A DNA stretch of 22,783 bases from Diplocarpon mali (taxonomy: Eukaryota; Ascomycota; Leotiomycetes; Helotiales; Drepanopezizaceae), in assembly GCA_024741835.1 (NCBI GenBank), contig JAENRP010000103.1, positions 111,587-134,369 of the forward strand. The letters run 5' to 3'. Each line of letters starts with the position of its first letter. Position 1 is the first letter of the stretch. Below, one piece after another: positions 10,703 through 19,329 of the stretch. A program made the position numbers and the translations under genes. The notes under the pieces were generated by a model. The model ran no database searches, was not told where the DNA came from, and worked only from the letters and a program-made list of their open reading frames with translations.

Positions 10703-11230
10703 CCCAGGCGGGACGGTGGAGGGGTCGCCGATTAGATAGTCGTAATCGCAATGGGGGGGGNCAGCTTTCAATTGATAACGATCGCTTCGTGGTGCATGAT
10801 CGTGGGGTGGCGAGGCGAGGCGAGGAAGCCGGGAGAAGAGATGGGAGGTGCGAGGGCTGAGGAATTGGAAAGGATGTGAGGGATGTGAGGGTTTGTGAGG
10901 GTTGTGAGGGGATGTAGCATATGGATGCGAGGATGTTGAAGGGTGTGAGGAGGGAGGGAGGGGAGGATGGGAATTGGGGGGGGGAAGACAAGCTCTTGGA
11001 AGGTCGAGCGATTCCCTGTGGGCCGACACAATTAGCGTTCCAGATGCCGTGGGAATCAGTGGCAGCCGAAGGGGGGCAGGGTGCCGCGGGAGGGTGTAGC
11101 AGTCGAGTAGCAGTCGAGTAGCAGAAGGGTTAGTTTTGATTGCTGGTGAGGGGAATGGGGTTTGATTTTATTATTTTTCTTTTTCTTTCGGTCCGATGGG
11201 GGGGTGAGGTGGGTGGTTGAGAAGATGTGG
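10703..11230. other. Upstream region of the RING-like gene, G-run with one N
   Basis: The minus strand here should carry the promoter and 5' UTR of the RING-like gene, and perhaps its true start. A G8 run with an undetermined base lies at 10753-10761. The plus strand at 10873-10911 has four diverged copies of GATGTGAGG. Several other G-rich purine runs occur. No separate gene is supported. Confidence 0.5.
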
Positions 11231-11234
11231 ATGA

Positions 11235-11293
11235 TGGAGCTGGAGCTGGAGCTGGAGCTGGAGCTGGAGTCGAGCTAGAGTCGAGCTGGAGCT
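11235..11293. repeat. Hexanucleotide repeat (GGAGCT)n
   Basis: About six GGAGCT units are followed by two GTCGAGCTAGA variants and a last GGAGCT. No coding context was found. Confidence 0.9.
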
Positions 11294-11308
11294 CCGAGGG
11301 CACGGCCA

Positions 11309-11394
11309 AGAGCAGAGCAGAGCAGAGCAGAGCAAAGAGCAGAGCAAAGAGCAGAACAGAAAAAAGAGCAGAGCAAAGAGCAGAGCAGAGAGCG
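11309..11394. repeat. Purine-rich AGAGC/AAGAGC tandem repeats
   Basis: A nearly pyrimidine-free tract (only the C of AGAGC) of about 15 pentamer or heptamer units, with AAAGAGC variants. Together with the neighbouring GGAGCT tract it gives about 160 bp of strongly strand-asymmetric sequence. Confidence 0.9.
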
Positions 11395-12026
11395 AGATCC
11401 CGACATCCTGGGGAGGGCGTCGGTCTATCCGTCGCTGACCCGAACCTCATGAATCTTCTGGCCCCTCTCTCGTGAATCTTCTGGCCCCTCTCCCCAACTC
11501 ATCACTGCTCGCACTGCCATTGCCATTCCATTCCATCCCATCCCATCCGCCTCGACTCAGGAGCCTGGCCTCTGGATGCGAGCCAGCGCCAGACGAAGCT
11601 TCCCGACCCAAGAGCTGCGACCTCGTGCTTCATGCTGCCACGCCCGCCCTCGCTCGCAACATGGCTGATGCTGACCGACGCGACTCGACTCGCCGGCCAT
11701 GCTGAATCGCAGCGGAGCACGGCCAAGGGGGGTCCGGCATGGGACCGTTCCCCCCGGTTCATGGGCTCGATGCAATGGATCCGCGACCGCAAGGCTGCTC
11801 TCGCCCACTCGCCGGCCATGCGGAATCGCAGCGGAAGGCCGTTGACGATCGAAAAAAGACCCCCAAAAGGTCGAAAGCTCCCCCGCACACTCCATACCGG
11901 CGCGCCATCGCCGCCCAGGACTCCCCTCGCGGAGAGGCAGCTTTCGCAGCCCGGGGTCGGTCGCGGAGGATTTCGCCGTTCCCATCGCCTTGTTGCCTCG
12001 GCCGGCTTCAGATACAGCCCCTCTCG
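11395..12026. other. GC-rich intergenic DNA with a short direct repeat
   Basis: No gene is supported. A direct repeat of about 35 bp occurs at 11688-11724 and 11806-11842, sharing ACTCGCCGGCCATGC and GAATCGCAGCGGA separated by one or two mismatches. Open frames on both strands (for example 11632-12207) lack motifs, and their counterpart on the opposite strand is just as open. Confidence 0.5.
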
Positions 12027-12120
12027 GACAGAATCTCAAGGTGTAGATTCAGAGTTCTTTGGAGCTGCAGGAGTAATATACAAGGTACGATTACATAAGC
12101 CCCATCCTTGTCTATTCCAA
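12027..12120 (+). repeat. Diverged ~100-bp direct repeat, copy 1
   Basis: This copy pairs with 12457-12560. Shared blocks in the same order are GACAGAATC, AAGGTGT/AGGGTGT, GGAGCTGCAGGAG, ATA-CAAGGTAYGATTACATAAGCC and TATTCCAAC. The two copies are about 430 bp apart, in the same orientation, and differ by substitutions and small indels. The origin is unknown. Confidence 0.75.
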
Positions 12121-12456
12121 CCCTTTCAGACCATGTCGGCGCTTCCCACGCTACGCGGGGAAACTCCCCCCTTTGGCCGAGACGACTCTCTGTTCCAGAC
12201 GCGGTAGCAGGTACAGTAGCATGCCCGTTGGCCGGCACGTGATTACGCATCCCCCCCTGCCCCGTCTTCCCAGGCCCGTGGTCTCTGCTCTCGTCGCGAT
12301 CACGGGGGAATTGTGTCTCGTGGCGGGAGAGGGATCCTGCTGTGGATGAGCCGAGTTGCAGAGCTACCGATCGTCGGTCGGGACACGATGCGTCGGAGGT
12401 GCGTCCGTACAGCTGCCGTGCACGTCGCTGATACACCCAGCCAACGGCTCCTCGTT

Positions 12457-12560
12457 GACAGAATCCAAGGGTGTTGTTTCGGAGTTCGATGGAGCTGCAG
12501 GAGGATATACTCAAGGTATGATTACATAAGCCTCGTCTCCAACCCTGGTATATTCCAACA
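12457..12560 (+). repeat. Diverged ~100-bp direct repeat, copy 2
   Basis: Second copy of the repeat at 12027-12120, slightly longer (an insertion near CTCGTCTCCAACCCTGG). Similarity may extend weakly on both sides (GATACA/GATACACCC before; GTCGGCG/GGCCGACG after). No coding frame is shared convincingly by the two copies. Confidence 0.75.
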
Positions 12561-12713
12561 CTCGTCAACGTGGGCCGACGATGCCTCAACACCGGTGCGC
12601 GGGCTCTCCTCCCAAGCTACCGAGTCTCGTCGACCGTCTGCAGAGCCGCGACCACGTCCTCGCGACTGCGCAGCCTTCAGCCGCAAGCCGATCCCACGAG
12701 AACCTGGTGATCC

Positions 12714-12810
12714 TGTCTCTTTTATAGACCGACTACCTGTCTGTTTTATAGACCGACTACCTGTCTCTTTTACAGACCCAACTCCCTGTCTCATCATAGA
12801 CCCACCCTCC
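12714..12810. repeat. 24-bp tandem repeat, four copies
   Basis: Copies at 12714-12737, 12738-12761, 12762-12786 and 12787-12810 follow the pattern TGTCTSTTTTATAGACCGACTACC. The first two differ at one base; the third and fourth are diverged. A degenerate fifth copy may follow. On the plus strand it reads as Arg-Leu-Pro-Val repeats, an artefact of the period being a multiple of three. Confidence 0.9.
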
Positions 12811-13507
12811 TCTCTTCTAAACCCCGTGACTTCCCACCTCTACCCCTAGTGCAAGACCCGTAACTCGGGACCGGCTCCATGGGACGCAGACGGGAGACCA
12901 AGGCGGCTGATCGTAGGGGATACCCCTCGAGACACGGCTCGAGCCAGAGAGATCACCCTCGGAGCTTTTCGTCGGTGATCATCTCGAGAGTTCTGCCCGA
13001 AGAGATTTTCCCCCCGACGGCTCAAAGTCTAAAAAAAAAAAAAGGGGTCACGATCGATCGCCGCCGACTGGCACGACGCGTGCCCGTGACGAAACCATAC
13101 CCGCGACCGCAATTGGCGACGAGCCCTTGTCCTCGGCCCGGGATCCTCAGGCGCAGCTCTCGATGAGTAAATGTGCTTGCTCGACACCTACAGGGGGATG
13201 CCCGTCGACCGAGGCATCGGCTCGCCTCTCGTCGGCGGAGTCGAGGGCTCTTATAGGCCCAGAGGGAGTCCGCTTTCACAAGGCGTGCTTACGGAACGAG
13301 ATATCTCCAGCTTGGTTTTGTTTGTTTGTTTTTCCCCAAGAGAGAGAGAGAGAGAGAGAGAGGGTGAGTCCTCGGGGATCCCTGTCTATGCCAATGCATC
13401 CGACCTCTCCCCACGTGACCGAGAGCACTCCATCCCGACGGAGTCCGAGGAGGGGTTCATGCTACTTCCCCCCTGGCGCGGACTCGCTTACCTCGACTTG
13501 GTGACTC

Positions 13508-13638
13508 GACTACCTCCCTACCTATTTACCTACCGACTTTGTTACTTGTCTACCTATCTGCCTATCTACCTACCTACCTACCTACCTACCTACCTCCCTA
13601 CCTCCCTCCCTACCTACCTACCTCCCTCCCTACCTAGG
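13508..13638. repeat. (CTAC/CTCC)n tetranucleotide microsatellite
   Basis: About 130 bp of CTAC units with CTCC and CTAT variants. Slippage-prone and non-coding by context. Confidence 0.95.
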
Positions 13639-13895
13639 AGACGCGGGCTGGCTGCGTCTGCTCGAGCCCGAGCAGAGCAGAGCAGAACAGAGCGTGCACA
13701 ATCTGCTTCACGGGGTTGGCAACCTCTTCCCAGCGTTGCCGCGTTGCAGAACCGGACCGGACCCTGCCCCAGCACCTCTCCTCCGTGGCTGCAGGGGGGA
13801 CGTCCGGCGCTCTTCTGGTCCTGGGGAGGAAGCATGGAACGCGGCGTCGCAGCTGTGGGAGAAGCTTGTTTGATGTGTGTGTGGTTGGAGTTTAT

Positions 13896-14034
13896 GGAGC
13901 TGTAGCTGTCTGGAGTTGTATGGAGTTGTATGGAGTTGTAGTTGCATGTAGTTGTATGCTGTTGTAGTTGCATGTAGTTGTACGCAGGTGTATGCAGTCG
14001 TAGGTGTATATAGCTGTATATACCTGTATATACT
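13896..14034. repeat. GTTGTATG/TGTAGTTGCA repeat tract
   Basis: A diverged tract of GGAGTTGTAT, GTAGTTGCAT and GTATAC units, period about 10 bp, becoming GTATATA-rich at its right end. Confidence 0.85.
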
Positions 14035-14925
14035 CGCACCCAATCCTTACATCCCCATCCCCATCCTAGATCCACTCATGCTCATATATGATTATACTCG
14101 TATAAAGTCCATCCCCTTCCACACGCTCCCATCCTCTTATCCATCACCACCACACCTCAGACATCCCTCGCCACAATCCACGCTCGAGCCTACCATGCTC
14201 GCCTCGATTGTTCCAGGTCTGCGGGCAAGACTTGGGCCGAGGTGGTCGCAGCGCACCTCTCAGAGGCACCGCGCAGTCAGCATCTGCCTTGGCCTCACCC
14301 CGAGCCCTGACCTTGAGCCCAGAGAGGTGCGCCCCATCCCCCTCCCAGCTCCGACAGCCGTGCGCCGAACGTGAGACGCCGGGGAAGCTCGAGGGGGAGG
14401 CTCGTGGGAGGGGGGAGGGGTCTGGGTCGGAGGGAGCAGGGAGGGGTCTGGGTCGCAGGTCGGAGATGTAGCCGGCGAGACGAGGCGCGCCCTCTCCCCG
14501 CTCGAGAGGAGAGAATGAAAAAAAAAAAAAAAGAGAGAAAGAGGGCGAGAGAGGAGATCACGTGCGGCGCGTGACGGCGAGCTCCCGGCCCAGGTGGTCG
14601 GGTAGCGGGGGCGTCGGGCGTCGGGCGAAGAGCCAGGCCCGGGCGGGATACGGTGGCGCGCGGCCAGACCGACGGGGGTCGGGTCGTCCGCCTCGAGCTG
14701 GCGCGGAGAGAGGCGCGAGGCGGGACCGGGACCGGGTGGTTGGCCGAGGGTAGGAGGGGACCGGAGGCAGCAGAGCGCTCGGCCCGGCCGGGGGGCACGG
14801 CTCTGGTCGGCACCGGGACTCGTCTGCGTTTCTCGGGTCGGGGTCGGGCCGGGGTCGGGATCTGCACCTCGCCCGTGCAGACGCGTCCCCGCGGCCCCGG
14901 ACGGACCCCCGCGGTGCCTCGTCTC

Positions 14926-14990
14926 GGCTTGCCTCGCGTCGACTTGCCTCGCGTCGACTTGCCTCGCGTCGGCTTGCTTCGCGTTGACTT
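14926..14990. repeat. 15-bp tandem repeat CTTGCCTCGCGTCGA, four copies
   Basis: Copies at 14928-14942, 14943-14957, 14958-14972 and 14973-14987. The last copy carries two C-to-T changes; a partial fifth follows. The unit is GC-rich and non-coding by context. Confidence 0.9.
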
Positions 14991-15059
14991 GTGCACAGTA
15001 CATGTGGGGGGGGGAGGGTGCACGTGTGTTGAGGTGTGTATATGTGCGATCTGACTGAG

Positions 15060-15170
15060 TATCTATCTATCTATCTGTCTATCTACCTGTCTATCTACCT
15101 GTCCATCTACCCATCTACCCTTCTACCCATCTACCCTTCTCCCCTTCTACCCTTCTACATCTATACATAG
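15060..15170. repeat. (TCTA/TCTG/TACC)n tetranucleotide microsatellite
   Basis: Pure ATCT repeats grade into CTGTCTAT and then CATCTACC/CTTCTACC units over about 110 bp. Confidence 0.95.
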
Positions 15171-15295
15171 ACATCTCCTTGTCCAAGTTCCCCGTGCAAC
15201 CTCACCTCGGCCCCGCGCTCCAGTCAGACGGGCCCCGCCCCCGTCAGTTCGCCGACCTCTCTTCTTTCGTCGCCCCTCGTCGGCGACTTGCCCCC

Positions 15296-15551
15296 ATCTC
15301 CCTCTCCCTCTCCCCCTCCCCTCCCTCTCCCCTCTCCCCTCCCCCTCCCCCTCCCTCTCCTCCAAACAGCTGAAGCGGTGTGATTTCTTCCCCCGGCGCC
15401 GCTTCATCCTCCCGCCTCCATCTCGACATCTTCTCCCCTCGTTGGGCTGGGCTGGGCTCGGCTCGGCTCTCCTCGGCTGGGAATCAGTCTTCCTCTGCCC
15501 GGCCCCCATCTCGTCCAAACCACATCCACCGTCCAGTCACCCCCCCCCAAC
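15296..15551 (+). promoter_or_regulatory. Polypyrimidine (CT-rich) promoter tract of the MBL-fold gene
   Basis: Between 15296 and 15360 the plus strand is almost purely C and T (CTCC and CTCTCC runs). CT-rich tracts before the start codon are common in promoters of filamentous ascomycetes. The tract lies about 190-255 bp before the ATG at 15552. A C8AAC run abuts the start codon. The plus orientation and distance fit this gene. Confidence 0.55.
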
Positions 15552-16796
15552 ATGTCGCTGACCGTCACGCACCTCAACTCCGACGCCTCCTTCCTCCTCT
15601 CCTTCCACCCGCTCCCCGCGTTCCCAACGACCCCCGGCCGGCCCGCAAAGCCCTTCAACGTCGTGCTCGATCCGTGGCTGTCCGGCTCGGCCAAGATCTT
15701 CCACTCCAGCTTCTCCATCGCCCGACACAAGTTCGGAGCCTCGGTCGCGTCGCTGACCGACCTCCCCGACCTCGATCTCGTCGTCGTCTCGCAGGCCAAG
15801 AGCGACCATTGCCACAAGGAGACCCTCACCCAGCTGCCCCCCCGCGGAGGCCAGACGCGCATTCTCGCCGAGCCAGGAGCCGCCAAGATCATCCGCGGCT
15901 GGAAGCATTTCGCCCCCGAGCAGGTCATCACCCTGCCCCGGTTCGAGGAGCCCCGACCAGGCAAGCCGGCCGCCGTCTACCGGCTTCCGATCGCCTCGAG
16001 CGCGCTCCATGCCAGACCCGGCGAGATCACCATCACCTTTCTCGCGCAGAAGGCCGACCTCACCCGTCTCCACTGCGCCGTCGGCATCACCTACCGGGCG
16101 CCCGGCGACCTCCCCGACCCCGCGCCGACCCCTCCCGCCACGCCAACCTCGAGCCGACTCCCCTCCCACCGTGGGGAGCGCGCGCTGTCGGTCATCCACG
16201 CTCCCCACGGCATCGCCTGGAAGGCCCTCGAGCCCTACGCGGCCACGCATCTGCAGCCCCAGGGCGCCTTGCCCGTCACGGCCCTGCTCCACTGCTTCGA
16301 CCGCATCCAAAACGCCTGGTACCTCGGCGGCAACATCTGCAGCGGCCTCCCGGGCGGGATCGAGGTCGCGCAGCGGCTGCAGGCCCAGGTCTGGATCAGC
16401 GCGCACGACGGCGAGAAGGAGATCCAAGGCCTGGCCAACCGCAACCTCGTCGTGCAGAAGTTCGCGCGCGCGGACGTCGAGAAGGAAGTCAGTCCCCGCG
16501 CCGACCCCTTCTCGCGCTCGCGGCGCACCGAGGCCGTCGTGCTGGGCGTCGGCGAGGAGATGCGCCTGGAGCCCCGGCCCGTCTCGGGATCCGGAAGCGA
16601 CGCCGATGCCGATGCGCGCCGTCACGTGGATGCGCCCCCCACACGCTCCCGCGCGGGGGGCCTTCGCCCGTCGCGGACCCGGCATCCAGATGCGTCCTCG
16701 GACGCCGACGCGGGCCCAGGTCCACGGCGCGTGAACAGCTCATCTTCGCTTCTCGTCTCTCACGCCTGTACCTCCCGAGCTGTCATGATCATATGA
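15552..16796 (+). CDS. Metallo-beta-lactamase-fold-like protein with altered HxHxDH motif
   Basis: An intronless frame of 414 aa resembling fungal MBL-fold proteins of the UlaG-like/'beta-lactamase superfamily' type; the reaction is unknown. It opens with MSLTVTHLNSDASFLLSF, then the DPWLSG loop (residues 40-45) typical before the metal site. The position of the metal motif reads SQAKSDHCH (80-88): Asp85 and His86 are kept, but the two preceding metal-binding His are Gln81 and Lys83. Further MBL-like features are WYLGGNICSG (256-265) and WISAHDGEKE (281-290, His285). Conserved-looking sequence ends near GVGEEMRLEP (about residue 340). The last 70 residues are Asp/Ala/Arg-rich low complexity and may reflect an unrecognised 3' intron or a lineage-specific tail. 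The ATG follows a C-run directly, with a good context (CAACATG). It may be catalytically inactive or use a variant site. Confidence 0.8.
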   Translation: MSLTVTHLNSDASFLLSFHPLPAFPTTPGRPAKPFNVVLDPWLSGSAKIFHSSFSIARHKFGASVASLTDLPDLDLVVVSQAKSDHCHKETLTQLPPRGGQTRILAEPGAAKIIRGWKHFAPEQVITLPRFEEPRPGKPAAVYRLPIASSALHARPGEITITFLAQKADLTRLHCAVGITYRAPGDLPDPAPTPPATPTSSRLPSHRGERALSVIHAPHGIAWKALEPYAATHLQPQGALPVTALLHCFDRIQNAWYLGGNICSGLPGGIEVAQRLQAQVWISAHDGEKEIQGLANRNLVVQKFARADVEKEVSPRADPFSRSRRTEAVVLGVGEEMRLEPRPVSGSGSDADADARRHVDAPPTRSRAGGLRPSRTRHPDASSDADAGPGPRRVNSSSSLLVSHACTSRAVMII

Positions 16797-17407
16797 CCCC
16801 GTCACCGGGCACACACGGCCGCCACCTCCAGCCCACCGGCTCCCCCCCTCTCTCTTTTCCAGACGTGCAGCTCGGACACCTGGGCTCTCGAGTGGTGTAT
16901 GGCGAGGGGGGAGAAGAGGTTGCCTGGATCAGCAGGCGGGGAGGGGNGGGGGGAGGGGGATTGAAGAGATAGCACGGCGATCGAGCGTCATTTCCTCGGC
17001 GGCCTGCGTCGGGCCGGTTCGGCGATGATTTGTTTTCAAGATACCCCGGGATGCGCGCTGTTGGATATAGGGTAGGAACACACGCATGTAAAGTATGCTG
17101 TAATTTGTAATCGAAACGAGGCATCCAAACAAAAAAGAAACCGCGTGGCTGCGGACGGGAACCGTGACGTGCGGGCAGGGACTGGCGACCGGGTGGAGTG
17201 GGAGCTGCACATCCGTGTTTCGAGAGCGAGCAGTCGAGCAGACCGACAGGGAAACGGGGGAACAGCTCCACGAGCACTCATCCAGGCCTGCATTCTCTCT
17301 CGTACCCATCTCTGATATCCAGTACCCAGTATCTACTCTCCCAACCTCGACATCCAGCCCGCACCACCACACCATACCATACCCCATCCTATCCCATCCC
17401 CCCCCCC
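16797..17407. other. Convergent intergenic region with G-run containing an N
   Basis: The 3' ends of the MBL-fold gene (plus) and the Tls1-family gene (minus) meet here. Features are a G-rich run with an undetermined base at 16947 and CCATAC/CCATCC repeats at about 17363-17400. Both 3' UTRs should lie within it. No gene is supported. Confidence 0.55.
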
Positions 17408-18769
17408 TCACTTCTTCAGCATGGCCTCCCTCATCGCCGCCCTCGCGCTCCGGCTGCCCCCCAGCTTCGGCCCGCGCATCAGCTCCTCCTTCTTGGCGCC
17501 CGGGCCCCGCACCGCCGCAGCCGACGAGGCCGGCTTCTTCCGCTGCTTCTGCGACACGGCGTCGAGGAAGTCCCGGCGGAAGGCCTCGGCGATCCGGTCG
17601 TCGGCCGCTTGGTCGTCGTCGGTGCCGCGCGGCTCGGGCGGGGGCTCCTCGTAGATCTCGACTTTGGGCCGTGGTTAGCATGGCAAACGTCTGTGTGGAT
17701 CGGCTTTGTCTTGGTCGCGGGGAGAGGTGGCGGGTGGTGGGGGACGTGGAGGGTGTGGTGGGAAACTTGAGGATCGTGATGGGCGGGCTAGACAGGAAAG
17801 AGACTCACGTCGATTCTCCCTCAACACCGCCTCGACCAGCTGATCCCGCTTGATATCATCGCTGCCCCTCCGTTTCCGCGGCACCCAGACACTCCCGTCG
17901 CGGTTCAGCCGGACCATCTTCTTCCTCCTCCTCCCGCCCTCGTCCTCGCCCACGCTCTCTTCCACAACCTCCCCGCCGAGCCTCCGCCGCGCGTTGTTCG
18001 TGCGCTCGATGTTGCGATTGCGCGCTTCGTCGCCGAGGTCGATTTCCTGCAGCTTCCCAATCGTAGCAGGCTGGCGCTGCGTTTCTGCCATGTCGCCCTT
18101 GCTCCTCGCGTGACCGCTCGCCGAGCCAGAGCCAGTAGCCGCAGCAGAAGAGCCGGCGGTAGCAGCCAGCCCAGGAGAAGCCAAGGAAGCATGTGAGCCC
18201 TCGACACCACGGCGTTTAGCAAGCTCGGAATCTATATACGCCATCCTTGCTCCGTCAGTCACCGGCCGTCGTAACCTTCGTTTCTCATCCTCGATCTTCT
18301 CCTCTCTCGTGGGAGCCGATCCGGGACGGGAGAGCACTCACATATGCTTGTTCACGTCCCCCACCGTTCCCGTCTGCGGCGCAAACTTCCTCTGCACCCC
18401 AGCTGGCGTATCCAACCCTTCCTCGTCCGTCTTCAAAACCAGCTCTGCCTCCTCGTTCCGCGCCACCTGCCCAGAAGCTTTGAATTCCACCCCGCCGCGC
18501 GCCTTGCTCTTCTTGCGAAGGCGCAGGATTTCGGACATGGGGACTGGTACATCCTCGGCTCGAGAGGGGAGAGAGGCGCTGGCGGTAGATATCAGCTCGT
18601 CGAGACTCTGGGCGGGGGCTGCGTCCGGGGAGGAGATGCTGGGTGCTGTGGGCGAGGGGTCGGGCTCGTCTTGCGCGATTCGTTGGCGGTAGATCTTGCG
18701 CTTCTTGGAGGGGCGGAAGAGGATTGCATCTGCTCGTGTGAGCTCCGAAGGCGCTGGGAGGGTAGACAT
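17408..18769 (-). CDS. Hep59/C9orf78/Tls1-family spliceosome-associated protein, three exons
   Basis: Homologue of human C9orf78 (HCA59) and fission yeast Tls1. Family members bind the Brr2 spliceosomal helicase; in fission yeast, loss of Tls1 mis-splices shelterin transcripts and alters telomere length. Exons (minus strand) are 18769-18342, 18245-17809 and 17661-17408; the introns (96 and 147 nt) have GTGAGT donors and AAG acceptors. Phases match exactly and give 372 aa. Landmarks are FRPSKKRKIYRQR near the N-terminus, SLDELI, FAPQTGTVGDVNKHMMAYIDSELAKRRG across the first splice junction, IDLGDEARNRNIERTNNARRRLGG, RRKKMVRLNRDGSVWVPRKRRGSDDIKRDQLVEAVLREN, and the C-terminal MRGPKLGGSRSARAAM just before the stop. 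The ATG is the first in frame with FRPSKKRK. The second intron is the longest in the window apart from none with repeats. An LTR lies 129 bp upstream of the start. Confidence 0.9.
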
Positions 18770-18898
18770 CGTGTGAGGATCTGATGCTTGTTGCGTTGAT
18801 CGAGGGTTTGTTTGCGACGACGTCCGAGTCGACGAGACTTGAGGAGTCCGGGGTAAACGTAGGGGTGGTAATACCTCAGAAAAGGGGAAAAAGGTTAT
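18770..18898 (-). promoter_or_regulatory. Residual upstream region of the Tls1-family gene, bounded by an LTR
   Basis: Only 129 bp of normal-composition DNA separate the Tls1-family ATG from the end of the retrotransposon LTR at 18899. The 5' UTR and any proximal promoter must lie here or extend into the LTR. No TATA box is evident. The composition changes from mixed to AT-rich right at the LTR end. Confidence 0.6.
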
Positions 18899-19052
18899 TG
18901 TATTAGGTATGGTACAGTTGCAGGTTTTATCCCCTTGCACTAGCGCCCACTTGCCCTATTCTAGCCTATTTAGGACTAGCACTCTATAAGCCCTATAATA
19001 AGAACAAGAGCCCCTTGAGCTATTGCAAGTTCATATATATACACCTATTGCA
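18899..19052 (-). repeat. LTR of retrotransposon A (3' LTR, 154 bp)
   Basis: On the minus strand the LTR starts TGCAATAGGTG just after the purine stretch AACTAAGGGAG and ends TACCTAATACA. The ends form imperfect inverted repeats (TGCAATAGGT against TGTATTAGGT), as expected for LTR termini. A TATA-like TATATATAT lies inside near 19032-19040. The 5' LTR and the second target-site copy are outside the window or lost. Confidence 0.75.
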
Positions 19053-19329
19053 CTCCCTTAGTTTTACAGATCTATAAAAATATTTGCTTTCTTCTCCTAT
19101 CTTCTTATTAAGCTAGTAACCGCAAGCTTCTGGTGTTCTTAGATCTTTGCTATTAGCCTTCTTAGCTAGAGCTTTAGGAGTTCTAAACCTTAGAGACTGT
19201 TTCTCTTCTTTCCTCCTTTTCCTACCTAGTTCTTCTAACCTCTTAAAGTAGGGAATGGACTGATTTCCCAGCTTGTAAGTTCTAATAGACTGGAATACGC
19301 TCCTCTTATCTAAAAATAAAGTAAGAAGT

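Larger units (their letters stand above)
12811..15295. other. Microsatellite-rich intergenic DNA, no supported gene
   Basis: Besides the repeats listed separately, this region has a poly-A run (about 13030-13042), a GA dinucleotide run (13339-13362), another poly-A/purine run (14518-14550) and long GC-rich parts (14380-14900) where several overlapping frames are open on both strands. No translation shows a domain. The plus-strand frame 13171-13905 crosses a TACC microsatellite and is rejected. Confidence 0.5.

Noticed and set aside
12714..12810. CRISPR-like array
   Set aside because: Units are contiguous 24-bp tandem copies without spacers, in a eukaryotic context.
13171..13905. 244-codon plus-strand frame
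   Set aside because: Crosses GA and CTAC microsatellites (Leu-Pro-Thr-Tyr repeats) and shows no domain.
14260..15023. Two minus-strand frames of about 240 codons
   Set aside because: Overlap each other and several plus-strand open frames in very GC-rich DNA, and include the 15-bp tandem repeat; no motif.
15380..16972. 530-codon plus-strand frame over the MBL-fold gene
   Set aside because: Arg/Pro/His-rich shadow frame of a GC-rich coding sequence, running through an N; the frame starting at 15552 has the recognisable motifs.
1..18898. Biosynthetic gene cluster or defence system
   Set aside because: The five recognised genes belong to unrelated conserved families; no synthase, toxin or NLR-type domain was seen.
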